Below are positions 51,254 through 60,103 of a stretch of DNA of 64,000 nt, piece by piece. The position numbers were made by a program, and so were the translations under genes. The DNA comes from Thalassobacillus sp043497085 (lineage in GTDB: Bacteria; Bacillota; Bacilli; Bacillales; Halobacillaceae): assembly GCA_043497085.1 (NCBI GenBank), contig JBIEKI010000011.1; one strand, given 5' to 3'. Numbering within the stretch: position 1 is the stretch's first letter; each line of letters starts with the position of its first letter. Below the pieces are notes generated by a model. It searched no databases and was not told the DNA's origin. It saw only the letters and a list, made by a program, of their open reading frames with translations.

Positions 51254-51754
51254 TTAAGATGTCAGTGCCCACCACATATTCAAGAAAATCATATATACGG
51301 TCAACAGCGCATTCACAAACATAAAAACAGGTGGCACTATCTTATATACACTGGCTATTCTTGTGTAAGCTAATCGAATGAATACAATGGAAGCGATAAA
51401 GAAAATATAATATGTAATAAATAAAATCCAATAATAACTCATCGGTTCACTGAGCCCGATTTCATAGCCGATAGCAAATATCAGCCATACACTCAAAAAA
51501 GATACATTAGCAATCGAAAACCATTGTTGTTCTCCAGATAAATATAAAATACCAAAAATTGCAGCAGCTATTGCCAGAACCCCAATAATTTCAGTCAAAA
51601 TGACCATTACACGCAAGGCAGTATCTGTCCCGGCTACTGTAAAGGTAAATAACATAAAGAGACCGAATGCAGCTATGCTCCATACGTTCGATAAAAATAA
51701 TTGTTCTTTTCTATCCGTCCCAATGAGTAGTTGTTTTGCTCTTTCCATTTCCAT
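51254..51754 (-). CDS. Five-helix membrane protein of unknown function
   Basis: 166 residues with about five hydrophobic helices after a short charged N terminus (MEMERAKQLLIGTDRKEQ). Not recognised. No catalytic or binding motif stands out. ATG 51754 follows GAGAGGAGTGGTGTCAGTC; a GTG two or three codons earlier is possible. Monocistronic. Confidence 0.65.
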   Translation of the reverse strand: MEMERAKQLLIGTDRKEQLFLSNVWSIAAFGLFMLFTFTVAGTDTALRVMVILTEIIGVLAIAAAIFGILYLSGEQQWFSIANVSFLSVWLIFAIGYEIGLSEPMSYYWILFITYYIFFIASIVFIRLAYTRIASVYKIVPPVFMFVNALLTVYMIFLNMWWALTS

Positions 51755-51820
51755 GACTGACACCACTCCTCTCCAACATAATCAAAAATGATTATACCAT
51801 ATTTTTCTTTATGTAAAGAA

Positions 51821-51850
51821 GGGTGCTCCGGAGAAAATACCGGAGCATCC
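51821..51850 (-). terminator. Terminator after the small basic-protein gene
   Basis: GGATGCTCCGG / CCGGAGCACCC followed on the minus strand by TTCTTTAC. Confidence 0.6.
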
Positions 51851-51854
51851 ATCA

Positions 51855-52037
51855 TTACTTATTATGAGTCTTTTTTGCTTTCGGACCTTTTTTGGAACGG
51901 TATTCTTTCCCTTTATTCTGGTCGCCGGAAGTGATTTCTTTTCCGAATTCTTCATTCATTTTTCCACCAGGCAATTTTCCTGTTCGTCGCGGTGAATTTT
52001 GGTTCTTACTTCCTTTGCTGCCGTTATGACTTGTCAT
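51855..52037 (-). CDS. Small hydrophilic basic protein
   Basis: 60 residues, entirely polar: MTSHNGSKGSKNQNSPRRTG at the start and KGKEYRSKKGPKAKKTHNK at the end. Composition resembles minor small acid-soluble spore proteins (SspO/SspP size class), but no specific family motif is recognised. ATG follows GAAAGGAGCACTTCT, a strong site, so translation is likely. Confidence 0.6.
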   Translation of the reverse strand: MTSHNGSKGSKNQNSPRRTGKLPGGKMNEEFGKEITSGDQNKGKEYRSKKGPKAKKTHNK

Positions 52038-52192
52038 AGAAGTGCTCCTTTCAATGGATTACCCTTATTTTCTGTCGATAAACCTGTTTCATTCCGTCAA
52101 GTGTTGACATTTTTAGTACCAATCTACAGGAAGACTTAAACGTTCGACGGACATAATAAAAGTAACCCTTCGCTTTAGAAAGGGGCGACACC

Positions 52193-52426
52193 ATGTATAG
52201 CACTGACTATGATAAAGCGTTGTACTATACGCTCTGGGGACAATGGGATGACTTGTTGATTTTGATGGTGCGGACACAGGATCAATTTTTATCCAAGAAA
52301 ATTGAAGTCTTCCTGCACGCTTTCCATTATCCCTCGACCGAGCAGCAAGTGCTTGAATCCCATGAAAGTTTACTTTCTTATATCGATCATGCCATGGCTA
52401 CCACAGCTCCGGCTATGATGGTTTAA
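52193..52426 (+). CDS. YhdB-like small protein
   Basis: 77 residues: YDKALYYTLWGQWDDLLILM followed by RTQDQFLSKKIEVFLHAFHY resembles B. subtilis YhdB, a conserved Bacillaceae protein of unknown function. Soluble and helical. ATG follows AAAGGGGCGACACC. Its own terminator follows. Confidence 0.7.
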   Translation: MYSTDYDKALYYTLWGQWDDLLILMVRTQDQFLSKKIEVFLHAFHYPSTEQQVLESHESLLSYIDHAMATTAPAMMV

Positions 52427-52453
52427 AAAAAGCAGCCGCTTTGGCTGCTTTTT
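52427..52453 (+). terminator. Terminator after the YhdB-like gene
   Basis: AAAAAGCAGCC / GGCTGCTTTTT, 11 bp perfect. Confidence 0.92.
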
Positions 52454-52499
52454 CAACTTTTTACATTTAATACATACTATGGCTAACGGCAGCCAATAC

Positions 52500-53225
52500 T
52501 TATGGCCTTGGATAGGTTTGCGTCAGTGGATGCAAATGAAGTTCATCGATCAGCATATGTTTAGGAACGCCTGCCATATAAACGATCGATTCCGCGATAT
52601 CTTCAACCTTCAGCCATTCTTCTTTTTCTGGAAGCCCTTGTTTACTGTTGGCAAAGTATGTGTCGACCATGCCTGGGTTGATTGTTCCGACCCGGATGCC
52701 ATGTTCACGAACTTCCTGAGCGACTGCGCCCATAAAGCCTTGAACGGCATATTTTGTAGACGTATAAAGTGACCCTGCTTCTGGAATCGTATACCTGGAT
52801 ACATCCGATGCTACAGTGATGATGGTGCCGAATTGATTTTTCTTCATGATTGGCAGAACCGCTTTTGTAGCAAGGAACACACCCTGAACATTGATGGCGA
52901 ATGTTTTATTCCATTCTTCCACGGTGACATCTTCAACCTTTTTGAATGCCCCGATCCCTGCATTATTTATCAGAATATCAACTTTCCCATAAGCTTTCTT
53001 CGTAGCTTCAACTACACGTTCTACATCATTTTCTTTGCTGATATCAGCGATAAAAGATTGCACGTTCAAATAACCTTCCTGCTTCAGCTCTTCCGCTGTT
53101 TCATGGATGTCCTGCGAGCTTCCGAGTATCGCGAGTTTCACATCTTTCGCGGCTAATTGACGAGCGACTTCTTTTCCGATTCCACGGGAAGCCCCGGTAA
53201 TAATCGCGACTTGGTCTTTCAACAT
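52500..53225 (-). CDS. Short-chain dehydrogenase/reductase (YkvO/FabG-like)
   Basis: 241-residue SDR. NADP-binding ITGASRGIGKEVARQ, NNAGIGAF, catalytic Tyr-Lys in SLYTSTKYAVQGFMG, and TINPGMVDTYF. A broad-specificity 3-oxoacyl or sugar reductase; the substrate is unknown. ATG follows GAAAGGAAGATTAAA. It starts 15 bases after the YhcX-like gene on the same strand, so they may share a transcript. Confidence 0.88.
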   Translation of the reverse strand: MLKDQVAIITGASRGIGKEVARQLAAKDVKLAILGSSQDIHETAEELKQEGYLNVQSFIADISKENDVERVVEATKKAYGKVDILINNAGIGAFKKVEDVTVEEWNKTFAINVQGVFLATKAVLPIMKKNQFGTIITVASDVSRYTIPEAGSLYTSTKYAVQGFMGAVAQEVREHGIRVGTINPGMVDTYFANSKQGLPEKEEWLKVEDIAESIVYMAGVPKHMLIDELHLHPLTQTYPRP

Positions 53226-53240
53226 TTTAATCTTCCTTTC

Positions 53241-54803
53241 TTACGTTCGTTCTGGTTTGACAATGGTGTCCAATTTATAATCCAGTTCAAATAAATCTCT
53301 TCTCCGATCATGCAATTGACGGACCGTCCCTGATTTACGCTGACGTCTTAAGATCTCAAGATCGACATCGCCGACAACAACTGTTTCGACATTGGCGTTA
53401 CATTCACCCACGATCCCGTCTCTTGCGAACTCAAAATCAGACGGGGTGAAAATGCCGGACTGGGCATATTGGATATCCATGTTTTCCACCTGAGTGAGGT
53501 TGCCGACCGTACCAGCAATGACGGTATAAACCTGGTTCTCAACAGCACGAGCCTGGGCACAATAGCGTACACGCAGATACCCCTGGCGGTCATCAGTACA
53601 AAATGGTACGAAGATAATATTCGCCCCCTTATCGACGGCATAGCGGGCAAGCTCTGGGAATTGGATGTCATAGCAGACCTGGATTGCGATTTTACCGCAA
53701 TCGGTATCGAATACTTTGACAGCATCTCCAGGCTGGATGCCCCACCATTTTCGCTCGTTCGGGGTGACATGGATCTTATATTGCTTTTCTATCGTACCAT
53801 CTCTGCGGAACAAATAGGAAATGTTATAAATGTGGTCGTCCTCTTCCACAAAATGAGATCCACCGATAACATTGACGTTGTATTTCACTGCCAGATGGGT
53901 AAACAACTCAATATAGTCTTCCGTGAATTCTGATAATCTGCGCACAGCTTTTGAGGGAATTTTTTCTTCCAGAAATGACATAAGCTGTGTCGTGAAAATT
54001 TCAGGAAAAACAGCAAAATCCGAGCCAAAGTCAGCTGCCACATCCACGTAGTATTCACACTGTCTTGCAAATTCTTCAAACGAATCAATATTCTTCATCA
54101 TGTATTGAATGACCATAATACGGACAGGATAGCTTGTCTTGAAATGACGTTTTGTCCTGGCCTTGTAATCGACATTGTTCCATTCCATCAACGTCGCGTA
54201 CTTCGAGGACTGAGTATCATCCGGCAGGTAATTCGGATTAATTCGCATAATGGTAAATCCGTTCATTACCTGGAACGTCAAGACCGGATCGTAGATATTT
54301 TTGTTTAGAACCTCCTCCACATACTCCCTGGGTGTCAGCTCATGTTCATATTTATGATAGTTGGGGATACGACCGCCGATAATGATACTTTTCAAATTCA
54401 ATTGACGAGCCAATTCTTTCCGTGCCTCATAGAGACGGCGGCCGATTTTCATCCCGCGAAAATCCGGATGAACCATCACTTCTATCCCGTATAAATTGTA
54501 TCCTTCATCATCATGATTGGTAATATAGCCTTCATCCGTGATGTCGTCCCAGGTATGCTTATCATCATATTCATCAAAATTGACAATCAAGCTGGAACAA
54601 CTTCCGATGATGTCTCCATCATATTCGACAACAAACTGTCCTTCCGGGAAATGCCGCAAATGACTTTCCAGGTGGTCGCGCTTCCATGGTTCCATGTTTG
54701 GAAAACAGATGGTTTGTAATTTTAAAATAGCTTCAATATCTTTATCCTGGAGATTCCTGACCGCCAGTTTTTTCTCAAATTGAGATAAATCAAGTTTGGA
54801 CAT
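53241..54803 (-). CDS. yhcX: GNAT acetyltransferase-nitrilase fusion, YhcX-like
   Basis: 520 residues in two domains. Residues 1-210 form a GNAT domain (VHPDFRGMKIGRRLYEARK). Residues about 225-505 form a carbon-nitrogen hydrolase with the nitrilase triad: Glu in VFPEIFT, Lys in YKIHVTPNE and Cys in QVCYDIQFPE. The same fusion is known as YhcX in B. subtilis. Reaction unknown; an amide is probably hydrolysed after or before acyl transfer. ATG follows AGGAAAGGATAAAATTGC. Confidence 0.88.
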   Translation of the reverse strand: MSKLDLSQFEKKLAVRNLQDKDIEAILKLQTICFPNMEPWKRDHLESHLRHFPEGQFVVEYDGDIIGSCSSLIVNFDEYDDKHTWDDITDEGYITNHDDEGYNLYGIEVMVHPDFRGMKIGRRLYEARKELARQLNLKSIIIGGRIPNYHKYEHELTPREYVEEVLNKNIYDPVLTFQVMNGFTIMRINPNYLPDDTQSSKYATLMEWNNVDYKARTKRHFKTSYPVRIMVIQYMMKNIDSFEEFARQCEYYVDVAADFGSDFAVFPEIFTTQLMSFLEEKIPSKAVRRLSEFTEDYIELFTHLAVKYNVNVIGGSHFVEEDDHIYNISYLFRRDGTIEKQYKIHVTPNERKWWGIQPGDAVKVFDTDCGKIAIQVCYDIQFPELARYAVDKGANIIFVPFCTDDRQGYLRVRYCAQARAVENQVYTVIAGTVGNLTQVENMDIQYAQSGIFTPSDFEFARDGIVGECNANVETVVVGDVDLEILRRQRKSGTVRQLHDRRRDLFELDYKLDTIVKPERT

Positions 54804-54914
54804 GCAATTTTATCCTTTCCTGGAATCGTTTTTTCCTAAATATAGCTTATTAAAAAAATGATTCACTTGTCTAGTTTTACCCATTTCCAGGACTTTCTTA
54901 ACCGCCTCTTAAAA

Positions 54915-54953
54915 TGTACATTTTTTACCTAATAAAATTAATAAAAATGTACA
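54915..54953 (+). promoter_or_regulatory. Long inverted repeat before the DUF3892 gene
   Basis: TGTACATTTTT (54915-54925) and AAAAATGTACA (54943-54953), 11-bp perfect arms, 17-base AT-rich spacer. It lies 26 bases before the ATG, between divergent genes, and may be an operator or hairpin. Confidence 0.55.
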
Positions 54954-54978
54954 AGCTATGGATAAGGAGGCGATCTAA

Positions 54979-55203
54979 ATGGCTGAACAAGTAGTGGCAG
55001 TTAGAAAAAATGGTGACGGAGATATCATTGAGTTGAAACTGTCTTCCGGCCAGGTTGTCGATTATAAGCAAGCCCAGCAGATGGCTGATAACGGAGAAAT
55101 TGAGCATGTAAATACCTTCAAAGGCAGAGACGGAGATAAGCATTTACGCAGTGATGCAGATGGTGACCCTACAAATAATCTCGATAATTTACCAACTTTT
55201 TAA
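54979..55203 (+). CDS. DUF3892 small protein
   Basis: 74 residues: VVAVRKNGDGDIIELKLSSG then VVDYKQAQQMADNGEIEHV fits DUF3892, small Firmicute proteins of unknown function that often carry a C-terminal polar tail (here DADGDPTNNLDNLPTF). ATG follows ATAAGGAGGCGATCTAA. Monocistronic. Confidence 0.78.
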   Translation: MAEQVVAVRKNGDGDIIELKLSSGQVVDYKQAQQMADNGEIEHVNTFKGRDGDKHLRSDADGDPTNNLDNLPTF

Positions 55204-55210
55204 ATACCAA

Positions 55211-55237
55211 AAAGAGCCTGACCGAAATCAGGCTCTT
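55211..55237. terminator. Bidirectional terminator
   Basis: AAGAGCCTGA / TCAGGCTCTT with T-rich flanks on both sides. It separates the DUF3892 gene from the ABC operon. Confidence 0.8.
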
Positions 55238-55967
55238 ATTTGTGTACCACGATTTTCTTGGCGGCATAGATGATATTGGCAAGCTCCCTGCTATAATCGT
55301 TTATCGGTAAATCCTTTAACTCCTCCTTTACCCCGTCAAAAACGATATTTCCTTCATCCATCAGTAACAGACGCTTGCTCAACTGCTCCAGCTCATACCA
55401 ATCGTGGCTGATATAAATCATCGTCATACCTGAATCATTAAGCCTTTTCAGCCAATCGATGATTTCGACTTTGGCAGCCATATCAATACCTGCAGTCGGC
55501 TCATCCAGCAGGCAGATTTCCGGTTTGTGCAACAATCCGATACATAAATGCAGCTTCCTCTTCCAGCCGCCGGATAAATCATCGGAACGCTGCTCCATTA
55601 CCTCATGCAACCGTAATACTTCCATCATCTTCTTCACATGTGCCTCGTCAATAGCTTGAGCACTCAGCTTACGCCAGGCGTTGATTTGTTCCTTAACCTT
55701 TAAGCCTTCGAACAAGGAGATTTCCTGAGGTATATATCCGATACGTTTGCGGATTCTTTTAACCTGTGTGGAGTAAGGTTTCTCCTCAAAAAACAGTCCC
55801 CCGCCAGTCGGCTTTTCAATCGTTGCCAGCAATTTCAAGAAGGTTGTTTTTCCTGCACCATTGGGACCGGTAATTCCTACCGATTCTCCAGCAGTAATAT
55901 GCCATGATAGTTCATGCAGAATCAGCTTCTGTTTATAATGTTTTTCAAGTGCTTCTGTACGGATCAC
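55236..55967 (-). CDS. ABC exporter ATP-binding protein
   Basis: 243-residue ABC ATPase: Walker A GPNGAGKTTFL, signature LSGGWKRKLHL, Walker B ICLLDEPTAGIDM, switch His ISHDWYE. It drives the two ABC-2 permeases upstream. The GTG start at 55967 overlaps the permease stop (GTGA) and has GGAGGG 6 bases ahead. Last gene of a four-gene operon. Confidence 0.87.
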   Translation of the reverse strand: MIRTEALEKHYKQKLILHELSWHITAGESVGITGPNGAGKTTFLKLLATIEKPTGGGLFFEEKPYSTQVKRIRKRIGYIPQEISLFEGLKVKEQINAWRKLSAQAIDEAHVKKMMEVLRLHEVMEQRSDDLSGGWKRKLHLCIGLLHKPEICLLDEPTAGIDMAAKVEIIDWLKRLNDSGMTMIYISHDWYELEQLSKRLLLMDEGNIVFDGVKEELKDLPINDYSRELANIIYAAKKIVVHK

Positions 55968-57025
55968 ATCAATCCCTCCATCCAACTGTGATCAAACAAC
56001 CAACCGTGCGGGAGCCATTTTCCAACCCTGAAACCTTCCAGGCTTTCTAAAGGAATGCCTCCTAAGAGAAATGATGCCAGGATAATACTCGCACTGATAC
56101 TAAAAAATAACCTGGAGCTTCTCATTGTAATTGCCATCACGAACAAAAATGCATGAACAATGCTTATGCTTACAAACATTTGCAGCATCCAGGGTTTCAG
56201 TAAACTCCAAGTTACATGAAAAACAGGAACCATCAGTGCAAAGACAAACAAAGTGACACTGATCAATAAGGCGAACTGAACCAGGAACCAGGCTCCATAA
56301 TAATAATAAACATGACCGGTGCTCAATCTTATCCGTTCCAATAAACCTGTATTTTTGTCCTTGAACCACTGATGATATAAGTAAGCAGCTACCCCCATTA
56401 CATATAAAAGCAAAAAGGAAATCATTCCTTGTACCGATAAAGGGAGGGCAGCACCATTCTGTTTTTTCATTCCTGTTATCCACTTGAATTCCATTTGAAA
56501 CAGAGGTTCAGGTACCCAGTAACTATCTGCTTGTTTGAACGTTTCTTCCCAGGTTTCATCTCCTGATCGAACAGCAACAAATTCAGCCGCTTTACTGTTT
56601 AGCATCAACCTGACCGCTTCTGAAGCAACCTTTTCTTTCGCAAAAGCATCAAGGGTAGATGCTTCTGTTCGGAGCCATCTGATGATTTCATCAATTTCTC
56701 CGGTTTTTAGTTGTTCCTCAAAACCAGATTCAATAAGAAACGCAGCCTCTACTTCCCCTGTTTGTAATTGTCTTCTTGCATCTTCCTGGTTAAGAGCTTT
56801 TATGTTGAGGCGTTGATTTTCTTGTAGTCGATCATAGACCAGCTGAGAAAACTCCGAGTTATCCTGATCCACCCATGCTATAGGGATTTGAGTCCCCGAT
56901 ACAGCGACGGAGAGGATAGGATAAAGACCTATTACAATCACCAGGGGGAATAAAAATAGAAACAGCAGGCTTTTCCACCGTAGCATCATCCGAAAAAATT
57001 GCAGTCTAAGCTGGATAGCCATCAT
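55964..57025 (-). CDS. ABC-2 type permease, second subunit
   Basis: 353 residues. An N-terminal helix (about 15-38) is followed by a large extracytoplasmic domain (about 40-190, IAWVDQDNSEFSQLVYDRLQ) and about five C-terminal helices, the plan of YhgE-like or LinGS-type ABC-2 permeases. It overlaps the previous permease by 20 bases. It probably forms a heterodimeric exporter for a drug, lipid or peptide. Confidence 0.83.
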   Translation of the reverse strand: MMAIQLRLQFFRMMLRWKSLLFLFLFPLVIVIGLYPILSVAVSGTQIPIAWVDQDNSEFSQLVYDRLQENQRLNIKALNQEDARRQLQTGEVEAAFLIESGFEEQLKTGEIDEIIRWLRTEASTLDAFAKEKVASEAVRLMLNSKAAEFVAVRSGDETWEETFKQADSYWVPEPLFQMEFKWITGMKKQNGAALPLSVQGMISFLLLYVMGVAAYLYHQWFKDKNTGLLERIRLSTGHVYYYYGAWFLVQFALLISVTLFVFALMVPVFHVTWSLLKPWMLQMFVSISIVHAFLFVMAITMRSSRLFFSISASIILASFLLGGIPLESLEGFRVGKWLPHGWLFDHSWMEGLM

Positions 57026-58199
57026 GCTTCTCCACCTTCTGATTGATAAGTCTGCCTGCTACAAACAATGCCAGACCGAATGCAGCAGGTAGGACCAGGA
57101 AGCCAAACGATGGCTGCTGCAGGCCTTGATAAATATGGGTCCAGGGTAAAAATGCAGTAATCTCACTAAGCCACTTAGGCAGATAGCTGGCAGGAATTAA
57201 ACTACCGCTTGCCATCAGTAACGGAAGCGACAGAATGACATACCATAAAGCCACTTGTCCTTTCCTGTTGTTAAAAGCAAGGAACAAGGCTGCCAATGCT
57301 GCCTGAAGAAACGCATGAGTCAGCAACAGCAAATGAAAATCCCATCCTTGAAGCGTATCCTGATCATAGATGCCATATGCCAAAAAGAAAATTTCATTGG
57401 CAATAAATAAGAAAAGAGTATACAAGATAACCTGTGTGATATGGATGTGGCTTCTTCCTATGTTCATGGTACGTAAACGATCACCGACACCCCTATGTAA
57501 AATCGACTGCCTTGAAGCGATGAACAAGCTCAACGCCAGCCACGCACCAAGCATCCAAACAGCCATGACTGCATGCCTTTCCCAGCCAATCACAGACCCA
57601 CGCTTCAACGTATTTGTATCAAATAAGTCATTTCGGTCGAGTGCCTCCAGGGTGAATGTAACGATCACCTGCTGTAATAACTGCTGTCGGTCACTGGAGT
57701 GATCCAGTGGTTTGATAACAGAATCGTACACCGCGTTTACTCCACTTTGCGCGGCAGAAATGTAGCTTGCAGCACTGTCCAGTAATAATCGCAGGACACC
57801 TGATTCGAGAGGCTGCTGGTCATCCAGCCAGACTTCGATCGGTGTATTAGTACCGTTTCGCAAATCAGCAGTAAACCCTTCTGGAATGATGACAGCACCT
57901 GTCCCATTTCCGGCCCTCAATTCCTGTTCAGCTTCGGTTTTTCCCATCTCTTCAAAATCCAGCTGTTGTGCCAGTGTTTCATCATCCTGGAGCTGATTGA
58001 TCAATGACTTCGTTTCAAAAGTCTGATCCTCGTCGACTATCGAAACAACAATGTTTTCATTATCTTCTTTTACAAACCCGCTCAAAGCATAGCCAAGGAA
58101 TCCCAGCAATAGAAAAGGTCCAAGTAAACAAACAAAAAGAAGGAGCGGCCGTCTGGCAGCCGCTCTGATTTCCAGTAATAGCAGCGAGATGCTATGCAC
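57006..58199 (-). CDS. ABC-2 type permease, first subunit
   Basis: 397 residues with the same plan: first helix, then an extracytoplasmic domain (VVSIVDEDQTFETKSLINQL), then about six helices. The start is GTG 58199, preceded by ATAGGAGGATCGGTT; an ATG 33 bases upstream lacks a site. Both permeases are different in sequence, so the channel is a heterodimer. Starts 41 bases after the DUF6583-like gene. Confidence 0.83.
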   Translation of the reverse strand: MHSISLLLLEIRAAARRPLLLFVCLLGPFLLLGFLGYALSGFVKEDNENIVVSIVDEDQTFETKSLINQLQDDETLAQQLDFEEMGKTEAEQELRAGNGTGAVIIPEGFTADLRNGTNTPIEVWLDDQQPLESGVLRLLLDSAASYISAAQSGVNAVYDSVIKPLDHSSDRQQLLQQVIVTFTLEALDRNDLFDTNTLKRGSVIGWERHAVMAVWMLGAWLALSLFIASRQSILHRGVGDRLRTMNIGRSHIHITQVILYTLFLFIANEIFFLAYGIYDQDTLQGWDFHLLLLTHAFLQAALAALFLAFNNRKGQVALWYVILSLPLLMASGSLIPASYLPKWLSEITAFLPWTHIYQGLQQPSFGFLVLPAAFGLALFVAGRLINQKVEKHDGYPA

Positions 58200-58240
58200 A
58201 ACCGATCCTCCTATCTTTCCTATGCGGAACATTTACACCA

Positions 58241-59872
58241 TTAAAAGGCGCCCAGGCCTCCCAGGTTTCCGAACATATTTTGATAATAGCTTTGAAGATT
58301 CATTTGAACTTCCATCATAATTTCTTCCATTTCCTGATCGGAAGTTTCCATGACATTAACTGTTTCACTATCATCAAGTGAAGGGAATTGCAGGTCATTT
58401 GTGAATTCTGTATCTGTATCGATATGGAATTCCACCATCCCGCTTATCGGTCCCGTCATCGGATCCTCCATCGCGAACTCGACGCCAAGGTCCATCTTTT
58501 GATTAGCAGCAGACCCATCTACTTCTGTTTCGGTATTGAAATAACCACCGATTTCAGGAACAGGTCCTCCTGCAAACATGGCACCTTCCATCTTCACATC
58601 GAACGTCATCTCTGTCGTATTGTCCTTTATCACAGAAGAAAGATTGGCTCCGATACTAGAAGGTCCCCCTGCGTCTTCCATCTTAAGAGAAATATTGTGA
58701 TCGAAATGAAGATCTTCTCCACTTTTCTTTCCTTTTTCTTCAAATGTGAACGCCATAGCACCTTCATCGGTAGAAGGTACGACATTCATCTCCACCGTAG
58801 AAGTATAAGTATCCTCATCTTCTTCGGAATAACCCGTATGAATAGCAAATGCTGCTGTTTCATCTGCTTCTTTATGACTGACTTTGAAATTGATATCTCG
58901 ATAAGCGACAATGTCTCCATCAAGGTAAGCTTCCAGCTTGAATCCATCAGGCAGCTCCAGGTTATCCACTTCTTTTTCCAATTCCTCGACAGAAGCCTTG
59001 CCATCCTTGATATTACCAGCTGCCATATTCATGTTCATCTGTGCCTCTACCATCTCCCAAATGCGATCATCATTCTTCAATTTTTCAAGCATGACTTTCA
59101 AGATCTCTTTCGTTTCGTCTTCAGAGAGGGTAAGGGTCACTTTATCGAACTTGCTGCCTTCATAGGCTACCCCATTTTCCATCTCGAACTGCTCTTTATC
59201 CAATTCTTTAATTAAAGTGGTTACATAATCTTCTGCAATTTCATCCAATTCATCACGTGTCAGGGTCGCGGATTGGTAATCAGCCAGATTGGGCAGTTCT
59301 TCCATCCCAGCAGCTTCTTCTCCGTTCTTCCGTAAAAATTCACCGAATTGATCATTTGGCAAAGTGAAATAGCTTTCGTACAAAAATGGTACTTTCAACG
59401 CGGCATTAGATTCATTTTGATATAATTCTGCATTTCCTAAGCTTTGTCCTTGCAATAACAGATCAAATGCCAGGAACGTTTCCTTTGTACCAGGATCCAG
59501 CCTCTGTTCTGTCTCGATTTTTGATGACGAAACCATTCCTTTGATCATCGGAAGCATCGCACCAAACGATTGTGCTCCATCCTCGAGGTTAAAATCAGCA
59601 GTAATGGTCGAGTTACTACGGAATGCGTTCCCCATCATCTTCTCTTCCAATTGTTCCATCTGGTCTGATTGACTATCCATGAACGTCATTTGCTTTTCTA
59701 TCGTATTCTGCTCAGCGGTCAAATAACGTGTCATCGGATTTTTGTCCTTTAGCATCCCGAAAGCTGTCGCACCGATGCCAGCAACGATCACTACCGTCAA
59801 AACAATAAATACCCAGCTTTTCATGCTGCCTTTTCCCTTGCCTGCACCATTTCTTCTTTGGTTGTCACTCAT
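58241..59872 (-). CDS. Membrane-anchored secreted protein, DUF6583-like
   Basis: 543 residues. One N-terminal helix (about 18-38) anchors a long, acidic extracytoplasmic region with no catalytic motif. The sequence resembles proteins annotated DUF6583, lipoprotein-like partners of ABC exporters. Repeated beta-strand patterns with KVTLTLSEDETKEILKVMLE and a Met-rich C terminus (EEIMMEVQMNLQSYYQNMFG) are visible. ATG 59872 follows AGGGGGAGAACT. First gene of the ABC operon, so it likely presents or receives the exported substrate. Confidence 0.7.
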   Translation of the reverse strand: MSDNQRRNGAGKGKGSMKSWVFIVLTVVIVAGIGATAFGMLKDKNPMTRYLTAEQNTIEKQMTFMDSQSDQMEQLEEKMMGNAFRSNSTITADFNLEDGAQSFGAMLPMIKGMVSSSKIETEQRLDPGTKETFLAFDLLLQGQSLGNAELYQNESNAALKVPFLYESYFTLPNDQFGEFLRKNGEEAAGMEELPNLADYQSATLTRDELDEIAEDYVTTLIKELDKEQFEMENGVAYEGSKFDKVTLTLSEDETKEILKVMLEKLKNDDRIWEMVEAQMNMNMAAGNIKDGKASVEELEKEVDNLELPDGFKLEAYLDGDIVAYRDINFKVSHKEADETAAFAIHTGYSEEDEDTYTSTVEMNVVPSTDEGAMAFTFEEKGKKSGEDLHFDHNISLKMEDAGGPSSIGANLSSVIKDNTTEMTFDVKMEGAMFAGGPVPEIGGYFNTETEVDGSAANQKMDLGVEFAMEDPMTGPISGMVEFHIDTDTEFTNDLQFPSLDDSETVNVMETSDQEMEEIMMEVQMNLQSYYQNMFGNLGGLGAF

Positions 59873-60068
59873 AGTTCTCCCCCTGATTCTGCTCATAATT
59901 TTTGTCACTATAGTCTTACGACCTCACCTGCTGAAAGTTTCATATAAGTTCTAAATTTTACAAAAAGATACCAGTATATTAGTATACTATTTTCTCAGAA
60001 AAATAGATAGATGCATTAGCTCGTCCTCTATTATATTTATTCTGAAGTTCCTTCATACATGCAAAAAA

Positions 60069-60094
60069 CCGTGAGACTCCAAGAGCACTCACGG
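60069..60094 (-). terminator. Terminator after rsgI
   Basis: CCGTGAG / CTCACGG followed on the minus strand by TTTTTTG. Confidence 0.8.
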
Positions 60095-60103
60095 CTGATA
60101 ACA

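Noticed and set aside
53348..54088. Minus- and plus-strand frames inside the YhcX-like gene
   Set aside because: Shadow frames of a well-supported two-domain protein.
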